DNA of 64,000 nucleotides from Streptomyces olivoverticillatus (lineage in GTDB: Bacteria; Actinomycetota; Actinomycetes; Streptomycetales; Streptomycetaceae): positions 1-64,000 of the forward strand of contig NZ_JACHJH010000003.1 in the NCBI RefSeq assembly GCF_014203555.1, read 5' to 3'. A program made the translations under genes and the position numbers. The notes beneath the pieces are model-generated. The model did not search any database. It saw nothing but the letters and a program-made list of their open reading frames with translations, and was not told where the DNA came from. Shown here one piece after another: positions 1 to 7,767 of the stretch. Each line of letters starts with the position of its first letter. Position 1 is the first letter of the stretch.

Positions 1-730
1 GGATGAGTTGCGGCGTGCGCAGGCGTGTATTCCGGCGTCGGTTCCGGTGGAGTCGTTGGGGGAGTGCGGGGTGCAGGCGTATGCGGGGATGATGCGGGGG
101 TGGGGGGTGCCGGTGCGGCCGGTGGTTTTGGATGCGCAGGATGGGGATGCGCTGTCGGCGGTGTTGCGGTTGCGGGCGGCGGGTGTGCCGGTGTTGGCGC
201 GGGTGAGCAGTTCTTTGCGGTTGTCGGTGGCGGAGTCGTCGTTGCCGGGGCGGGGTGGGGAGTCGTTGCCTGCGCATCAGATCATGGGGGCTGCGCGGGA
301 TATGCGGCGGCCGGTGTTGTGGCGTGATCATGGTCCTGCGCGGGTGGTGCGGACGTCGTTGTCGGCGGCGGTGCGGGTGGGGTTGCCGGTGCGGGGTTCG
401 GGTGGTGGGCGTGTGGTGCGGGGGCGGGAGTTGTTGTTGTTGGGGGTGGGGGAGAACGGGCGTCGTTGGCCGCAGGAGTTGTGGTTGACGGATTTGTTGA
501 ATGTGCCGCCTGCTGCGTTGGTGCGGTTGAGTACGTTGGTGCAGCGGGTGGACCGGGATTTCCTGGAGATAGCGGATCGGGTGGGGATGCGGGATTTCGC
601 GGGGCGTTCGTTCAGTGGCTGGCACCGGCACGTGACACTGGCCTCCGCCGCCCATGCCGTGGCGGCGCTCAGCACCCGACACGACAACACCCGACACGAA
701 GACGACAGGCGGCTCGAATCCGTGCTGTGA
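1..730 (+). CDS. IS701-type transposase, C-terminal part (5' end outside window)
   Basis: The reading frame is open from base 2, so the gene enters from the left edge and only about 242 C-terminal residues are present. The C-terminus carries FSGWHRHVTLASAAHA, which matches the conserved end of IS701/IS4-group DDE transposases (typically F-x-G-R-S-x-x-G-W-H-x-H-V-T). These proteins cut and join DNA to move the insertion sequence. Third-codon usage in the first 600 bases is less GC-biased (many ttg, gtg, ggg codons) than in the neighbouring genes. No terminal inverted repeat was recognised between the stop and 870. Whether the element is intact cannot be judged because its left half is missing. 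Confidence 0.75.
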   Translation, partial: DELRRAQACIPASVPVESLGECGVQAYAGMMRGWGVPVRPVVLDAQDGDALSAVLRLRAAGVPVLARVSSSLRLSVAESSLPGRGGESLPAHQIMGAARDMRRPVLWRDHGPARVVRTSLSAAVRVGLPVRGSGGGRVVRGRELLLLGVGENGRRWPQELWLTDLLNVPPAALVRLSTLVQRVDRDFLEIADRVGMRDFAGRSFSGWHRHVTLASAAHAVAALSTRHDNTRHEDDRRLESVL

Positions 731-870
731 CTCCCGGCAGGCCCCGGCGGCGTCCGAACGAGTGGTCGGCGATATGACATTTTCATACCCGGTGCATGAC
801 TGAGTGGATGTCATCGGGACGACGAGGGTCGCATACTCGACCACGTCCCAGTGCCAGAGGAAGAGGGGCC

Positions 871-1506
871 ATGTCGATAAGCACCGGACACCGAGTGCTG
901 CACCTGTGGTCACTGTGCGAAGACGTGGTCGTCGAACACGGAGATAACGGCAACGCGATCCTGCTGAAAGGCCGTTGGGGGGCGGAGCGGATCGACCGCC
1001 CCGCCCCGGTGGTCCGCGAGGCGCTGCGCCGGATGGAGCTCGGCCCGGTCCTGCTGGCGAACGCCGAGGCGAAGCCGGACGACGCCGAGACCTGTCTGGT
1101 GCTGATGCACGTGGTGAGCCGGTTATCGCATCTGGTGGTCCGCACGCTCAGCGTCGACGACCTCAGGGGACCGCTGCTGTCGGTCTCGCCGGCTTCCCCG
1201 CAGGCATCGTTCGCGCCGGAACCCCTGCCCCCGCGGCTTCCCGTACGGCTGCCGCGGGACATCTCGCTGACGGCCCGGGAAGCCGGTTTCGCCCTGGAGT
1301 GTTCCAAGTCCCCGCACCAAGTGGTGCTGCACCGGCCGGAAGCCTTCTGGGTGGTCGGAATGCTGGCTTGGTCCGTCACTCCGGACGTGGCGTTAGCCGA
1401 ACTGCCGCTGCCGCCGGAGGTGACCGAGGGGATCCTGGCCTATCTGGCCGCCGCGGGGATGGTGGCTCCGGCGGGTGCGGACGAGTGCCGTACGGTCCGG
1501 GCGTGA
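871..1506 (+). CDS. SagB-type dehydrogenase N-terminal-like protein (RRE-like), no nitroreductase domain
   Basis: This 211-residue protein starts at the ATG at 871, which follows a purine-rich ribosome site (gaggaagagg). An upstream in-frame start at 796 lacks one. The pattern HLWSLCEDVVVE, a GRWG motif, then EALRRMELGPVLL, and a second segment ending HRPEAFWVVGML resembles the roughly 200-residue N-terminal region of actinobacterial SagB/ThcOx azoline dehydrogenases, as I remember that family. Those proteins normally continue into an FMN-binding nitroreductase domain, which is absent here. It may act as a leader-binding or scaffold protein for the YcaO locus to its right, but it is convergent to that operon. 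The family assignment is by eye; an unrelated hypothetical protein is possible. Confidence 0.5.
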   Translation: MSISTGHRVLHLWSLCEDVVVEHGDNGNAILLKGRWGAERIDRPAPVVREALRRMELGPVLLANAEAKPDDAETCLVLMHVVSRLSHLVVRTLSVDDLRGPLLSVSPASPQASFAPEPLPPRLPVRLPRDISLTAREAGFALECSKSPHQVVLHRPEAFWVVGMLAWSVTPDVALAELPLPPEVTEGILAYLAAAGMVAPAGADECRTVRA

Positions 1507-1534
1507 GGCGAGGGGGAGCACCGGGCTCGCCTCA
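1504..1534. terminator. Bidirectional hairpin containing both stop codons
   Basis: A perfect 9-bp inverted repeat (tgaggcgag at 1504-1512, ctcgcctca at 1526-1534) has a 13-base loop. The first TGA is the stop codon of the rightward gene and the complement of the last three bases is the stop of the leftward response regulator. It probably ends transcription from both sides. There is no clear T tract, which is usual in GC-rich actinomycetes. Confidence 0.6.
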
Positions 1535-2140
1535 GAGCAGCCAGCCCGACTCCCGTGCGATCCGTATCGCGTCGACCCGGTTGCGGGCGCTGAGTTTGGT
1601 GACGATCGTGGTGAGGTAATTGCGCACGGTGCCGGCCGACAGGTGGAGCCGGGAGGCGATCTCCGTGGCCTCCGCGCCCTCCGCGGCGAGCCGCAGCACC
1701 TCGGTCTCCCGGGTCGTCAGCGGGCTCTCGGTGCCGCCCCATGCGGCCAGGGCGAGCTTCGGATCGATGGACCGCTGGCCGGCGGCCACCCGGCGGATGG
1801 CGGTGGCCAGTTCGTCCGGCGGCGCGTCCTTGAGGAGATAGCCGGACACATTGGCGGCCAGGGCCCGGCGCAGGGTGCCGGGGCGACCGAGGTTGGTGAG
1901 CATCAGCGTCCGGCACTCCGGCATCCGGTCCCGCAGCTCGGCGGCGGCGCTGAGCCCGTCCAGCCCCGGCAGGTCGATATCGATGATCGCCACATCGGGC
2001 CGGTGGCTGAGCGCCGCGTCCACGATCTCGTCGCCGCGCTCCAGTTCGCACACGACCTCGATGTCCTGCTCGAGATTGAGTAGCGCCACCAACGCTCCGC
2101 GGACCATGTTCATGTCCTCGGCCAGAAGTATCCGTATCAC
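1532..2140 (-). CDS. NarL/DesR-type response regulator
   Basis: 202 residues from a GTG at 2140 (VIRILLAEDMN). The N-terminal receiver domain has the acidic pocket and the phospho-acceptor in IIDIDLPGLDG (Asp54) and the conserved lysine in LLKDAPP. A C-terminal LuxR-type helix-turn-helix begins near TTRETEVLRLAAEG. This is the DesR/NarL family of transcription regulators. It lies 130 bp downstream of the first of two DesK-type kinases on the same strand, so it is their likely phosphorylation target, and the YcaO RiPP genes upstream in the same direction are likely regulated by the trio. The gene ends in the shared hairpin at 1504-1534. Confidence 0.88.
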   Translation of the reverse strand: MIRILLAEDMNMVRGALVALLNLEQDIEVVCELERGDEIVDAALSHRPDVAIIDIDLPGLDGLSAAAELRDRMPECRTLMLTNLGRPGTLRRALAANVSGYLLKDAPPDELATAIRRVAAGQRSIDPKLALAAWGGTESPLTTRETEVLRLAAEGAEATEIASRLHLSAGTVRNYLTTIVTKLSARNRVDAIRIARESGWLL

Positions 2141-2270
2141 CGAGCTGCCCTCATCTTTAGCCGTCTGCGGGTCGGGTGTGGGGGTGCGTGCGGGAGTTCT
2201 GTGGGGGGACGTGGATCTTACCAATGCTTGATCACGCGGTCGCGAGAGGGATGCGGAGAGTGGCGGAGGC

Positions 2271-3512
2271 CTACGCGCCGAGCCCCCCGGTCGCCAACTC
2301 CTTGGCAGCCGTTGCCGGTTCGGCGGTCTGCTCCGCGGGTGCCTCGGCCACCAACCGGAACATGCCATTGTCGGTACGGACGAAGGTCAGCCGGCCGCCG
2401 ACGGCCTGCAGCCGTGCGGCCAGGTTGCCCAGCCCGCTGCCGCTGTCCGGGGACGCATCACGGTGGGTGGGGCAGGCGCCGTCGTTGAGCACCGTCAGCC
2501 GGACGCGGGCGCTGTGGTCCCGGCTCACGATGATGGAACAGCGCGAGGCCCTGCTGTGCCGCAGGAGGTTGGTGATCGCCTCGCGCAGCACCGTCGCGAG
2601 GACGGTGTCCACCTGCCGGCTGACGACCCCCAGCCGGAACTCGGTCCGTACGTCGACTTCGGCGGCGGTCAGTACCGACCGGGCCGAGGCGATTTCCTGT
2701 TCCAGGGACATGTCGCGGTAGCCGCTGGCGACGGTGCGGACGTCGGCGAGGGACTGGCGGGAAATGGTCAGGACTTCGGCGACCTCTTCGACGGCCTGTT
2801 GGGGCTGGGTGGGGATGAGGCGTCGGATGAGTTCGCTTTTGAGGGTGATGGAGGAGAGGCTGTAGCCGAGGAGGTCGTGCAGGTCGCGGGCGAAGCGCAG
2901 GCGTTCTTGGCTGACGGCGGTGCGGGCGAGTTCGTCCCGGGTGTCGTGGAGTTCACGGATCACGCGGGAGAGGTGAGAGAGGCCGTAGACGACGATGCCG
3001 CAGAGGAGAGAGGACTGGCAGTAGTAGAAGCTCTTCTGCCAGGCGTTGCCGCCGAGGAGCGGGATGACGAACATGCTGACGCCCACTGCCCCGTACAGCG
3101 CCCAGGCTGGCCGCGGCCGCAAGAGCAGGAGGAGCGAGCCGGCGAGGAAACCGGCCATGGATCCCCACCACTGTCCGTGGACAACGATCGGCAGGTACGT
3201 GAACACGGCCTGAAAGCCGAGGGTCAGGTACTTGAGTCCTCCCAGTCGGAGTCGTGCCTTCGGTGTGGAATGGACGAACTGGACTGCGGAGGTCACCGCG
3301 ACACCGGCGAGAGAGAAGTACAGCACCTCCCCTCGCAGACCGTTGCGCAGGAGATTGAGCGTCATGATGTGCACGTAACTCAGCAACACCGCGATGAGAA
3401 TGCCCCGGGCCAGCCTGGGCGCGAGCAGGCGGAGACTGCCTGGGCGGCTGTTCTTGTCTCCTGCGCCGGCTCCCGGACGGGTGGTGCTATCGGGCCGCTT
3501 GCGAACGTCCAT
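2271..3512 (-). CDS. DesK-type sensor histidine kinase, copy 1
   Basis: 413 residues. The N-terminal half has about five or six hydrophobic segments (for example ILIAVLLSYVHIMTLNLL and a GFLAGSLLLLL stretch) and no large extracellular sensor domain. The HisKA_3 phospho-acceptor lies in RDLHDLLGY (His212), followed by an HATPase domain with the G-box GLGNLAARLQAVGG. This is the NarX/DesK-like family that pairs with NarL-type regulators. The neighbouring kinase at 3645-4868 is a paralogue: the bases just before both start codons are alike and a central block is almost identical in DNA. It probably senses the membrane state or a compound and phosphorylates the regulator at 1532-2140. Confidence 0.9.
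   Translation of the reverse strand: MDVRKRPDSTTRPGAGAGDKNSRPGSLRLLAPRLARGILIAVLLSYVHIMTLNLLRNGLRGEVLYFSLAGVAVTSAVQFVHSTPKARLRLGGLKYLTLGFQAVFTYLPIVVHGQWWGSMAGFLAGSLLLLLRPRPAWALYGAVGVSMFVIPLLGGNAWQKSFYYCQSSLLCGIVVYGLSHLSRVIRELHDTRDELARTAVSQERLRFARDLHDLLGYSLSSITLKSELIRRLIPTQPQQAVEEVAEVLTISRQSLADVRTVASGYRDMSLEQEIASARSVLTAAEVDVRTEFRLGVVSRQVDTVLATVLREAITNLLRHSRASRCSIIVSRDHSARVRLTVLNDGACPTHRDASPDSGSGLGNLAARLQAVGGRLTFVRTDNGMFRLVAEAPAEQTAEPATAAKELATGGLGA
2647..2881 (-). repeat. Near-identical block, copy 1 (in kinase 1)
   Basis: This 235-bp stretch is repeated at 4006-4240 in the adjacent kinase with a fixed offset of 1359 bases. By direct comparison I see a single mismatch (2712 versus 4071). It covers the H-box and dimerisation helices. 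Flanking sequence of the two genes is clearly more divergent, so recent gene conversion or selection on the exchanged segment is suggested. Confidence 0.85.
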
Positions 3513-3644
3513 CCTGCGGTGCCGCCCCCTTCTTCATGACGTGCCTCGTGGCACCGGCAGCAGCATATGCGCGGTATATGTACAGGACAGGAAAGATTCC
3601 CGGCCGCACGCCCGGTAACTGTCCGGATTCAGACGGCGAGAGCC

Positions 3645-4868
3645 TTACGTCGCGAACTCCTCGGTGCGCGTGGCGGCTGTGCCGGTGTGCTCCGCCGGGG
3701 CTTCGGCCTCGAGGCGGAACGTGCAGCTGTCGGTGTGGTGGAAGGTCAGCCGGCCGCCGACGGCCTGCAGCCGTGCGGCCAGGTTGCCCAGGCCGCTGCC
3801 GCTGTCCAGGGAAGCGTCCCGGTGGGCGGGATCGGCGCCGTCGTTGACCACCGACAGCCGGACCCGGCCGTGGTCAGCCCTTGCCACGGTGATGACACAG
3901 CGGTCGGCCCTGCTGTGCCGCAGCACATTGGTGACGGCTTCCCGCAGCACGGTCGCGAGCACGGTGTCGACCTCGGAACTCACCGGATGCAACGTCACTT
4001 CGGCTCGTACGTCGACTTCGGCGGCGGTCAGTACCGACCGGGCCGAGGCGATTTCCTGTTCCAGGGACATCTCGCGGTAGCCGCTGGCGACGGTGCGGAC
4101 GTCGGCGAGGGACTGGCGGGAAATGGTCAGGACTTCGGCGACCTCTTCGACGGCCTGTTGGGGCTGGGTGGGGATGAGGCGTCGGATGAGTTCGCTTTTG
4201 AGGGTGATGGAGGAGAGGCTGTAGCCGAGGAGGTCGTGCAGATCGCGGGCGAAGCGCAAGCGCTCCTGAGCCACGGCCATGCGGGCGAGTTCGCTGCGGG
4301 TGTCGTGGAGTTCACGGATCACCTGGGAGAGGAGCGAGAGGCCGTAGACGACGAGGCCGCAGAGCACCGGTGTCAGGCAGAAGTAGAGGCTTTGTTCCCA
4401 GGTGTAGCCGCTGAGCAGCGAGCCGGCGAACATCTCGGCGCCTATTGCACCGTAGAGCGCCCAGGCCGGCCGCGGCGGCAGCAGCAGGAGAACGGAGCCG
4501 GCGAGGAAGCCGGTCATGCCTCCCCACATGTATCCGTAGGCCGCTGACGGCAGGTAGGTGAACACAGCCTGTGCGCCCAGGGTCAGGTACTTGCGTCGTC
4601 CCAGGCGCCGTTGGGCTTCGGGCGTGGAGTGGATGTACTGAAGAAGGGAAATGACGGCCAGCCCCATGAGGGCGACAGACAGCGCACTCGCGGGTAACTG
4701 CTCTTCCAGCAGGTTGAGCAAGGTCATGCTTGCGAAGGACAGCAGCGAGGCGATGAGGATGCCCCGGGCCAGCCGGGGGGCGAGGGGATCGGGGCCCTCT
4801 GGACAGTCGGCCCCTCCTGCTTCGCCCCCTGGCTGGATCGCTTCCTCGGACTGATCGCGAGGTTTCAT
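3645..4868 (-). CDS. DesK-type sensor histidine kinase, copy 2
   Basis: 407 residues from the ATG at 4868 (MKPRDQSEEA). A longer frame to 4919 exists, but the sequence before 4868 matches the leader of kinase 1. The protein has the same layout as copy 1: about five to six membrane segments, HisKA_3 with RDLHDLLGY (His211), and an HATPase domain with GLGNLAARLQAVGG. It differs from copy 1 mainly in the N-terminal membrane region and at the C-terminus, so the two may sense different signals or form a heterodimer while sharing one response regulator. It sits between kinase 1 and the YcaO gene, all leftward, with gaps of 132 and 87 bp. Confidence 0.9.
   Translation of the reverse strand: MKPRDQSEEAIQPGGEAGGADCPEGPDPLAPRLARGILIASLLSFASMTLLNLLEEQLPASALSVALMGLAVISLLQYIHSTPEAQRRLGRRKYLTLGAQAVFTYLPSAAYGYMWGGMTGFLAGSVLLLLPPRPAWALYGAIGAEMFAGSLLSGYTWEQSLYFCLTPVLCGLVVYGLSLLSQVIRELHDTRSELARMAVAQERLRFARDLHDLLGYSLSSITLKSELIRRLIPTQPQQAVEEVAEVLTISRQSLADVRTVASGYREMSLEQEIASARSVLTAAEVDVRAEVTLHPVSSEVDTVLATVLREAVTNVLRHSRADRCVITVARADHGRVRLSVVNDGADPAHRDASLDSGSGLGNLAARLQAVGGRLTFHHTDSCTFRLEAEAPAEHTGTAATRTEEFAT
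4006..4240 (-). repeat. Near-identical block, copy 2 (in kinase 2)
   Basis: Partner of 2647-2881: 235 bp, one visible mismatch. It encodes the region from the H-box to the helix before the ATPase domain. The identity stops sharply a few codons on either side. Confidence 0.85.
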
Positions 4869-4955
4869 CCTGCGCCGCCGCCCCCCTATGTCACACGCTC
4901 CCCACGGTGGGGGCAGCATAAGGGAAGTATGTGCAGGCTGCAGGAAGGTTGGTCG

Positions 4956-7286
4956 CTACACGAACAGAGGGATCGGGTTGAGATCCTCGTAGGGCGTCGG
5001 CTCCGAAAGCCGTCCGAGGGCGACGGGCACGTCGTACAGCCGCCCCGGAGCCAGCCGGGCCCAGAAGTGCCGCATCCCGGGCACGATCACCTTCACGACG
5101 GGAAGTTCCAGATCCGGCCGGGTCTGGTTCAGCACCAGCAGTTCCATGCCATGAGCGCTGACGAGCCGGGTGATGGCGGTGACGTCGTCGCGCAGATCCG
5201 CGCGGGGCGTATAGGTCCAGCTCGTCGGCGTGCGCGTGCACTGCGCCGGGTCGGCTTTCAGGTAGGGCTGGCCCGCGACGGTCGCCCGGCTCCACCAGTG
5301 CAGGGGCTCCGGATCGCTGATCGCGTAACCCGTCCCGTCCGGGCGGACGTTGCGGACCGCCGGCAGCAACTGGCCCATTTCCGTCAGCGCCCTGCGCAAG
5401 GCCAGCCGAGGGTCGAAGTGGGCGCCGAAGCCGAAGATGATGTCCTCGGCCTTCTTGTCGGTGCGCCGGGACAGCGCTGCCAAGACAGGGATGCCGAAGT
5501 CGGAGGTGAGGTCGAGCACCCAGAGTTCGCGATTCAGCCGTCGGTAGCCGTCCCGAAGCCGCTCGATGTACGGATCGGCGAACGAGTCGAGGTCGACGGC
5601 GGCTTGCCAGGTGCGGTTGTACCACCACAGAGCGACCGCGTCCCGCTCGACGAGTTCCAGGAACCCCTGCACCAGGGCGTCTTCAAGGCTGCTGCCGGCA
5701 GCGTTGCCGTTGGAGTCCGCGCGGAGGCTGTCCGGTTGGCTCTCGGCGCTCGCGTAGTAGAGCATCGACGTCGGCAGCAGCCGCTGTTTGTTGTCGGTGA
5801 GGGACCACACGGGAGTCCACTCCGCCGGCTTCGTCTCGTCGAAGGGCTCGCTGACATACTGGAAGTGGGACCCCCGGGCGTTCCACAGCTTTCGGTCGCG
5901 GAACTGCCGATCGTGGTAGAGCTGGCAGGAGTTTGGGTGCAGCGCCGCCGTGCCCAGACCGCGGTAGGTGTCCCATACCACCGGCTCGTCGCCGTGCCGG
6001 GTGCCGCTGTAGCGTTCCACCGCCTCGCACAGGGCTCCGGTCCGTGCCTCCGTTTCCGTCAGGCCCTTTCCGCCGCTCAGCGAGCGCAGTCCGGCGCGCA
6101 GTCCGGCCAGCGTGTGCGGTGCGACGGCCAGGTTGTGTCCCGAGACATAGGTCTCGACGAACTCGGGGCTGTGGGGCGAGCGCCGGATCTCCTTGACGAT
6201 GCCGGTGACCGGATCGACGAGGTGGCTGTACCGCTGCAGCGTCTGCTCGGCGGTCAGCGCCCGGTGGCCGCCGAGGACTTGAGGGGACTTGGGCCGCGAA
6301 CGGACCTCGAAGGGCGCGCGGACGCGACCGGCGACCAGTCCGGGGTCACCGCATGCGGTGCACTGCGGCAGCCGCGAGACCGGGTGGGCGCTGACCTGCA
6401 GCAGGAGCGTGTCCAGTGTGTGCACTGCGCTCTGTGCTGAATACCGCATGCCCGCAAGCCACTTGGCCGCCTCCAGCGCGGCGGACTGCGCGGCCATCGA
6501 GCGGCCGACCGCTAAGGCGGTGGCCGGCTTGGTGACCGGCCCGCTGAGGCCGAGGGCGCGTTCCACCAGCCGCTCCGAGCGCCGGTGGCCGCGCAACCGG
6601 ACGGCCAGGCAGGACCAGCACGGGCCTTCGTCCGGCCGGAACAGCGGGCCGATCCACGGGTCGACGCCGCCGACCTTGGCGAGCAGCCATGCCTTGCCCT
6701 GTGCGCGGTGCGCGGCGTCCACGTCACGCAGTTGTGGTGACAGGTAGTCGTCGCACAGGACCAGAGTCAGGTCCGCGTCCTCGCCCTGGTCCACGACGCG
6801 TATGCCGCACTCGCGGCATGCGGCGAGCACCGGCTCGGCGTCGACCCCGCCCAGCGCCTCGATCCGGACGGCGGCCGCCGCCAGCGCGGCCGCCGCCTGC
6901 CTTCCGTCCAGGCCTGCGAGGTCCCAATAGGCCTCGGCGGCACGGTCGACGGGCACGCTTCGCCCGGCGTCCGAGGCCGACGGTGCCACAGCACGGTCGA
7001 AGCGCAGCAGGCCGGCCTCGTCCAGCGTGCGCAGGGCCTCCTCGGCCTCCTGCGCGGTGAGGGCGGGAGCGGCCGCACTGAGAACGTCCTGCACGCTCCG
7101 GGTGCCGTCCAGCAGGGGCACCAGTACACCGGCGTGCTCCCCGTGCAGTGCCGTCACCCCCCGGTGCGACACCAGATAGACCGCTTCACCCGGTACGACG
7201 GTCGGGCGCAGATGGCGCTTGAAGCCCACCAGCAGGCTTGCATCCAATCCCGGCGACCGCACGTCCTGTCCCCCGTGACCGGTCAT
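4956..7286 (-). CDS. Fused TOMM leader-binding/E1-like and YcaO cyclodehydratase
   Basis: 776 residues from the ATG at 7286, which overlaps the stop of the small upstream ORF (ATGA). Roughly residues 15-110 look like a winged-helix peptide-recognition element. Residues 110-390 resemble the ThiF/E1-like part, with a probable zinc site made of a CWSC pair and an CTAC pair. From about 400 onward is the YcaO domain, with ATP-site motifs SGGKGLTETEARTGALCEAV and FLELVERDA. The C-terminus ends LNPIPLFV, like the proline-rich tail needed by azoline-forming YcaO proteins. The family activates backbone amides of Cys, Ser or Thr with ATP to form azolines in a ribosomal peptide. A stand-alone dehydrogenase is not seen nearby. 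Sure of family, not of product. Confidence 0.9.
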   Translation of the reverse strand: MTGHGGQDVRSPGLDASLLVGFKRHLRPTVVPGEAVYLVSHRGVTALHGEHAGVLVPLLDGTRSVQDVLSAAAPALTAQEAEEALRTLDEAGLLRFDRAVAPSASDAGRSVPVDRAAEAYWDLAGLDGRQAAAALAAAAVRIEALGGVDAEPVLAACRECGIRVVDQGEDADLTLVLCDDYLSPQLRDVDAAHRAQGKAWLLAKVGGVDPWIGPLFRPDEGPCWSCLAVRLRGHRRSERLVERALGLSGPVTKPATALAVGRSMAAQSAALEAAKWLAGMRYSAQSAVHTLDTLLLQVSAHPVSRLPQCTACGDPGLVAGRVRAPFEVRSRPKSPQVLGGHRALTAEQTLQRYSHLVDPVTGIVKEIRRSPHSPEFVETYVSGHNLAVAPHTLAGLRAGLRSLSGGKGLTETEARTGALCEAVERYSGTRHGDEPVVWDTYRGLGTAALHPNSCQLYHDRQFRDRKLWNARGSHFQYVSEPFDETKPAEWTPVWSLTDNKQRLLPTSMLYYASAESQPDSLRADSNGNAAGSSLEDALVQGFLELVERDAVALWWYNRTWQAAVDLDSFADPYIERLRDGYRRLNRELWVLDLTSDFGIPVLAALSRRTDKKAEDIIFGFGAHFDPRLALRRALTEMGQLLPAVRNVRPDGTGYAISDPEPLHWWSRATVAGQPYLKADPAQCTRTPTSWTYTPRADLRDDVTAITRLVSAHGMELLVLNQTRPDLELPVVKVIVPGMRHFWARLAPGRLYDVPVALGRLSEPTPYEDLNPIPLFV

Positions 7287-7480
7287 GCCGCGAGCTGCCC
7301 ATGGGCGTCGAACGCGCCGACGGGGAGAAGGGAGACAAGGGAAAGATCGCAAGACGGAACGTAACCCTGCTCCGGCGCCGCATCCAGGTGCTCGATCACC
7401 AGGCGCGGGCCGGCGGTGCGAGTGGGCGGCTGGGCATTGGTACCGGTGAGTCTGGTTCCGTTTCGAAACACGTGGTTCAT
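7283..7480 (-). CDS. Small protein coupled to YcaO; candidate RiPP precursor
   Basis: 65 residues from an ATG at 7480 with a very strong ribosome site (ggggaggaacgtc). Its stop overlaps the YcaO start, so the two are co-translated. The sequence starts MNHVFRNGTRLTG, continues through an acidic-hydrophobic middle (LVIEHLDAAPEQG) and ends GYVPSCDLSLVSLLPVGAFD followed by AHGQLAA. Position, size and a tail with one Cys and several Ser fit a TOMM precursor with leader and short core, but the core is poor in Cys/Ser/Thr compared with typical azole peptides. It might instead be a small accessory or leader-binding subunit. An in-frame start at 7534 would give a longer form but has no good ribosome site. 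Confidence 0.5.
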   Translation of the reverse strand: MNHVFRNGTRLTGTNAQPPTRTAGPRLVIEHLDAAPEQGYVPSCDLSLVSLLPVGAFDAHGQLAA

Positions 7481-7706
7481 GACGTTCCTCCCCCGTAATG
7501 TCATGCTCGTGAATATCGTGTGCCCGTTCGCCATTGATTCTCTGGGGGCCCGCGAACGGCGGAAAGTGCTCCGTTCATCAGCGGAGGATGAAGCTTTCAC
7601 ACCCGGCACCGGGAACTGCCGCGGGGGTCGGTGCGTACCCCTTTCCCGCTGTGGCGGGACTCAAGCATGGTGAAGATCATGAAGTCGGTCCCTGCGAAGA
7701 CGCGCG

Positions 7707-7743
7707 AACGCGCGGGCCGGATCGGGGATCCGGCCCGCGCGTT
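7707..7743 (-). terminator. Terminator of the copper ATPase gene
   Basis: A 16-bp inverted repeat (7707-7722 with 7728-7743, five-base loop) lies 25 bases past the stop of the copper ATPase. On the leftward strand its outer base pairs end in TT. The rest of 7481-7767 has no supported gene and must hold the promoter of the YcaO operon; I could not place a clear -10/-35 pair. Confidence 0.8.
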
Positions 7744-7767
7744 GGGCGGTCTTGGGGCTAGACGGTG

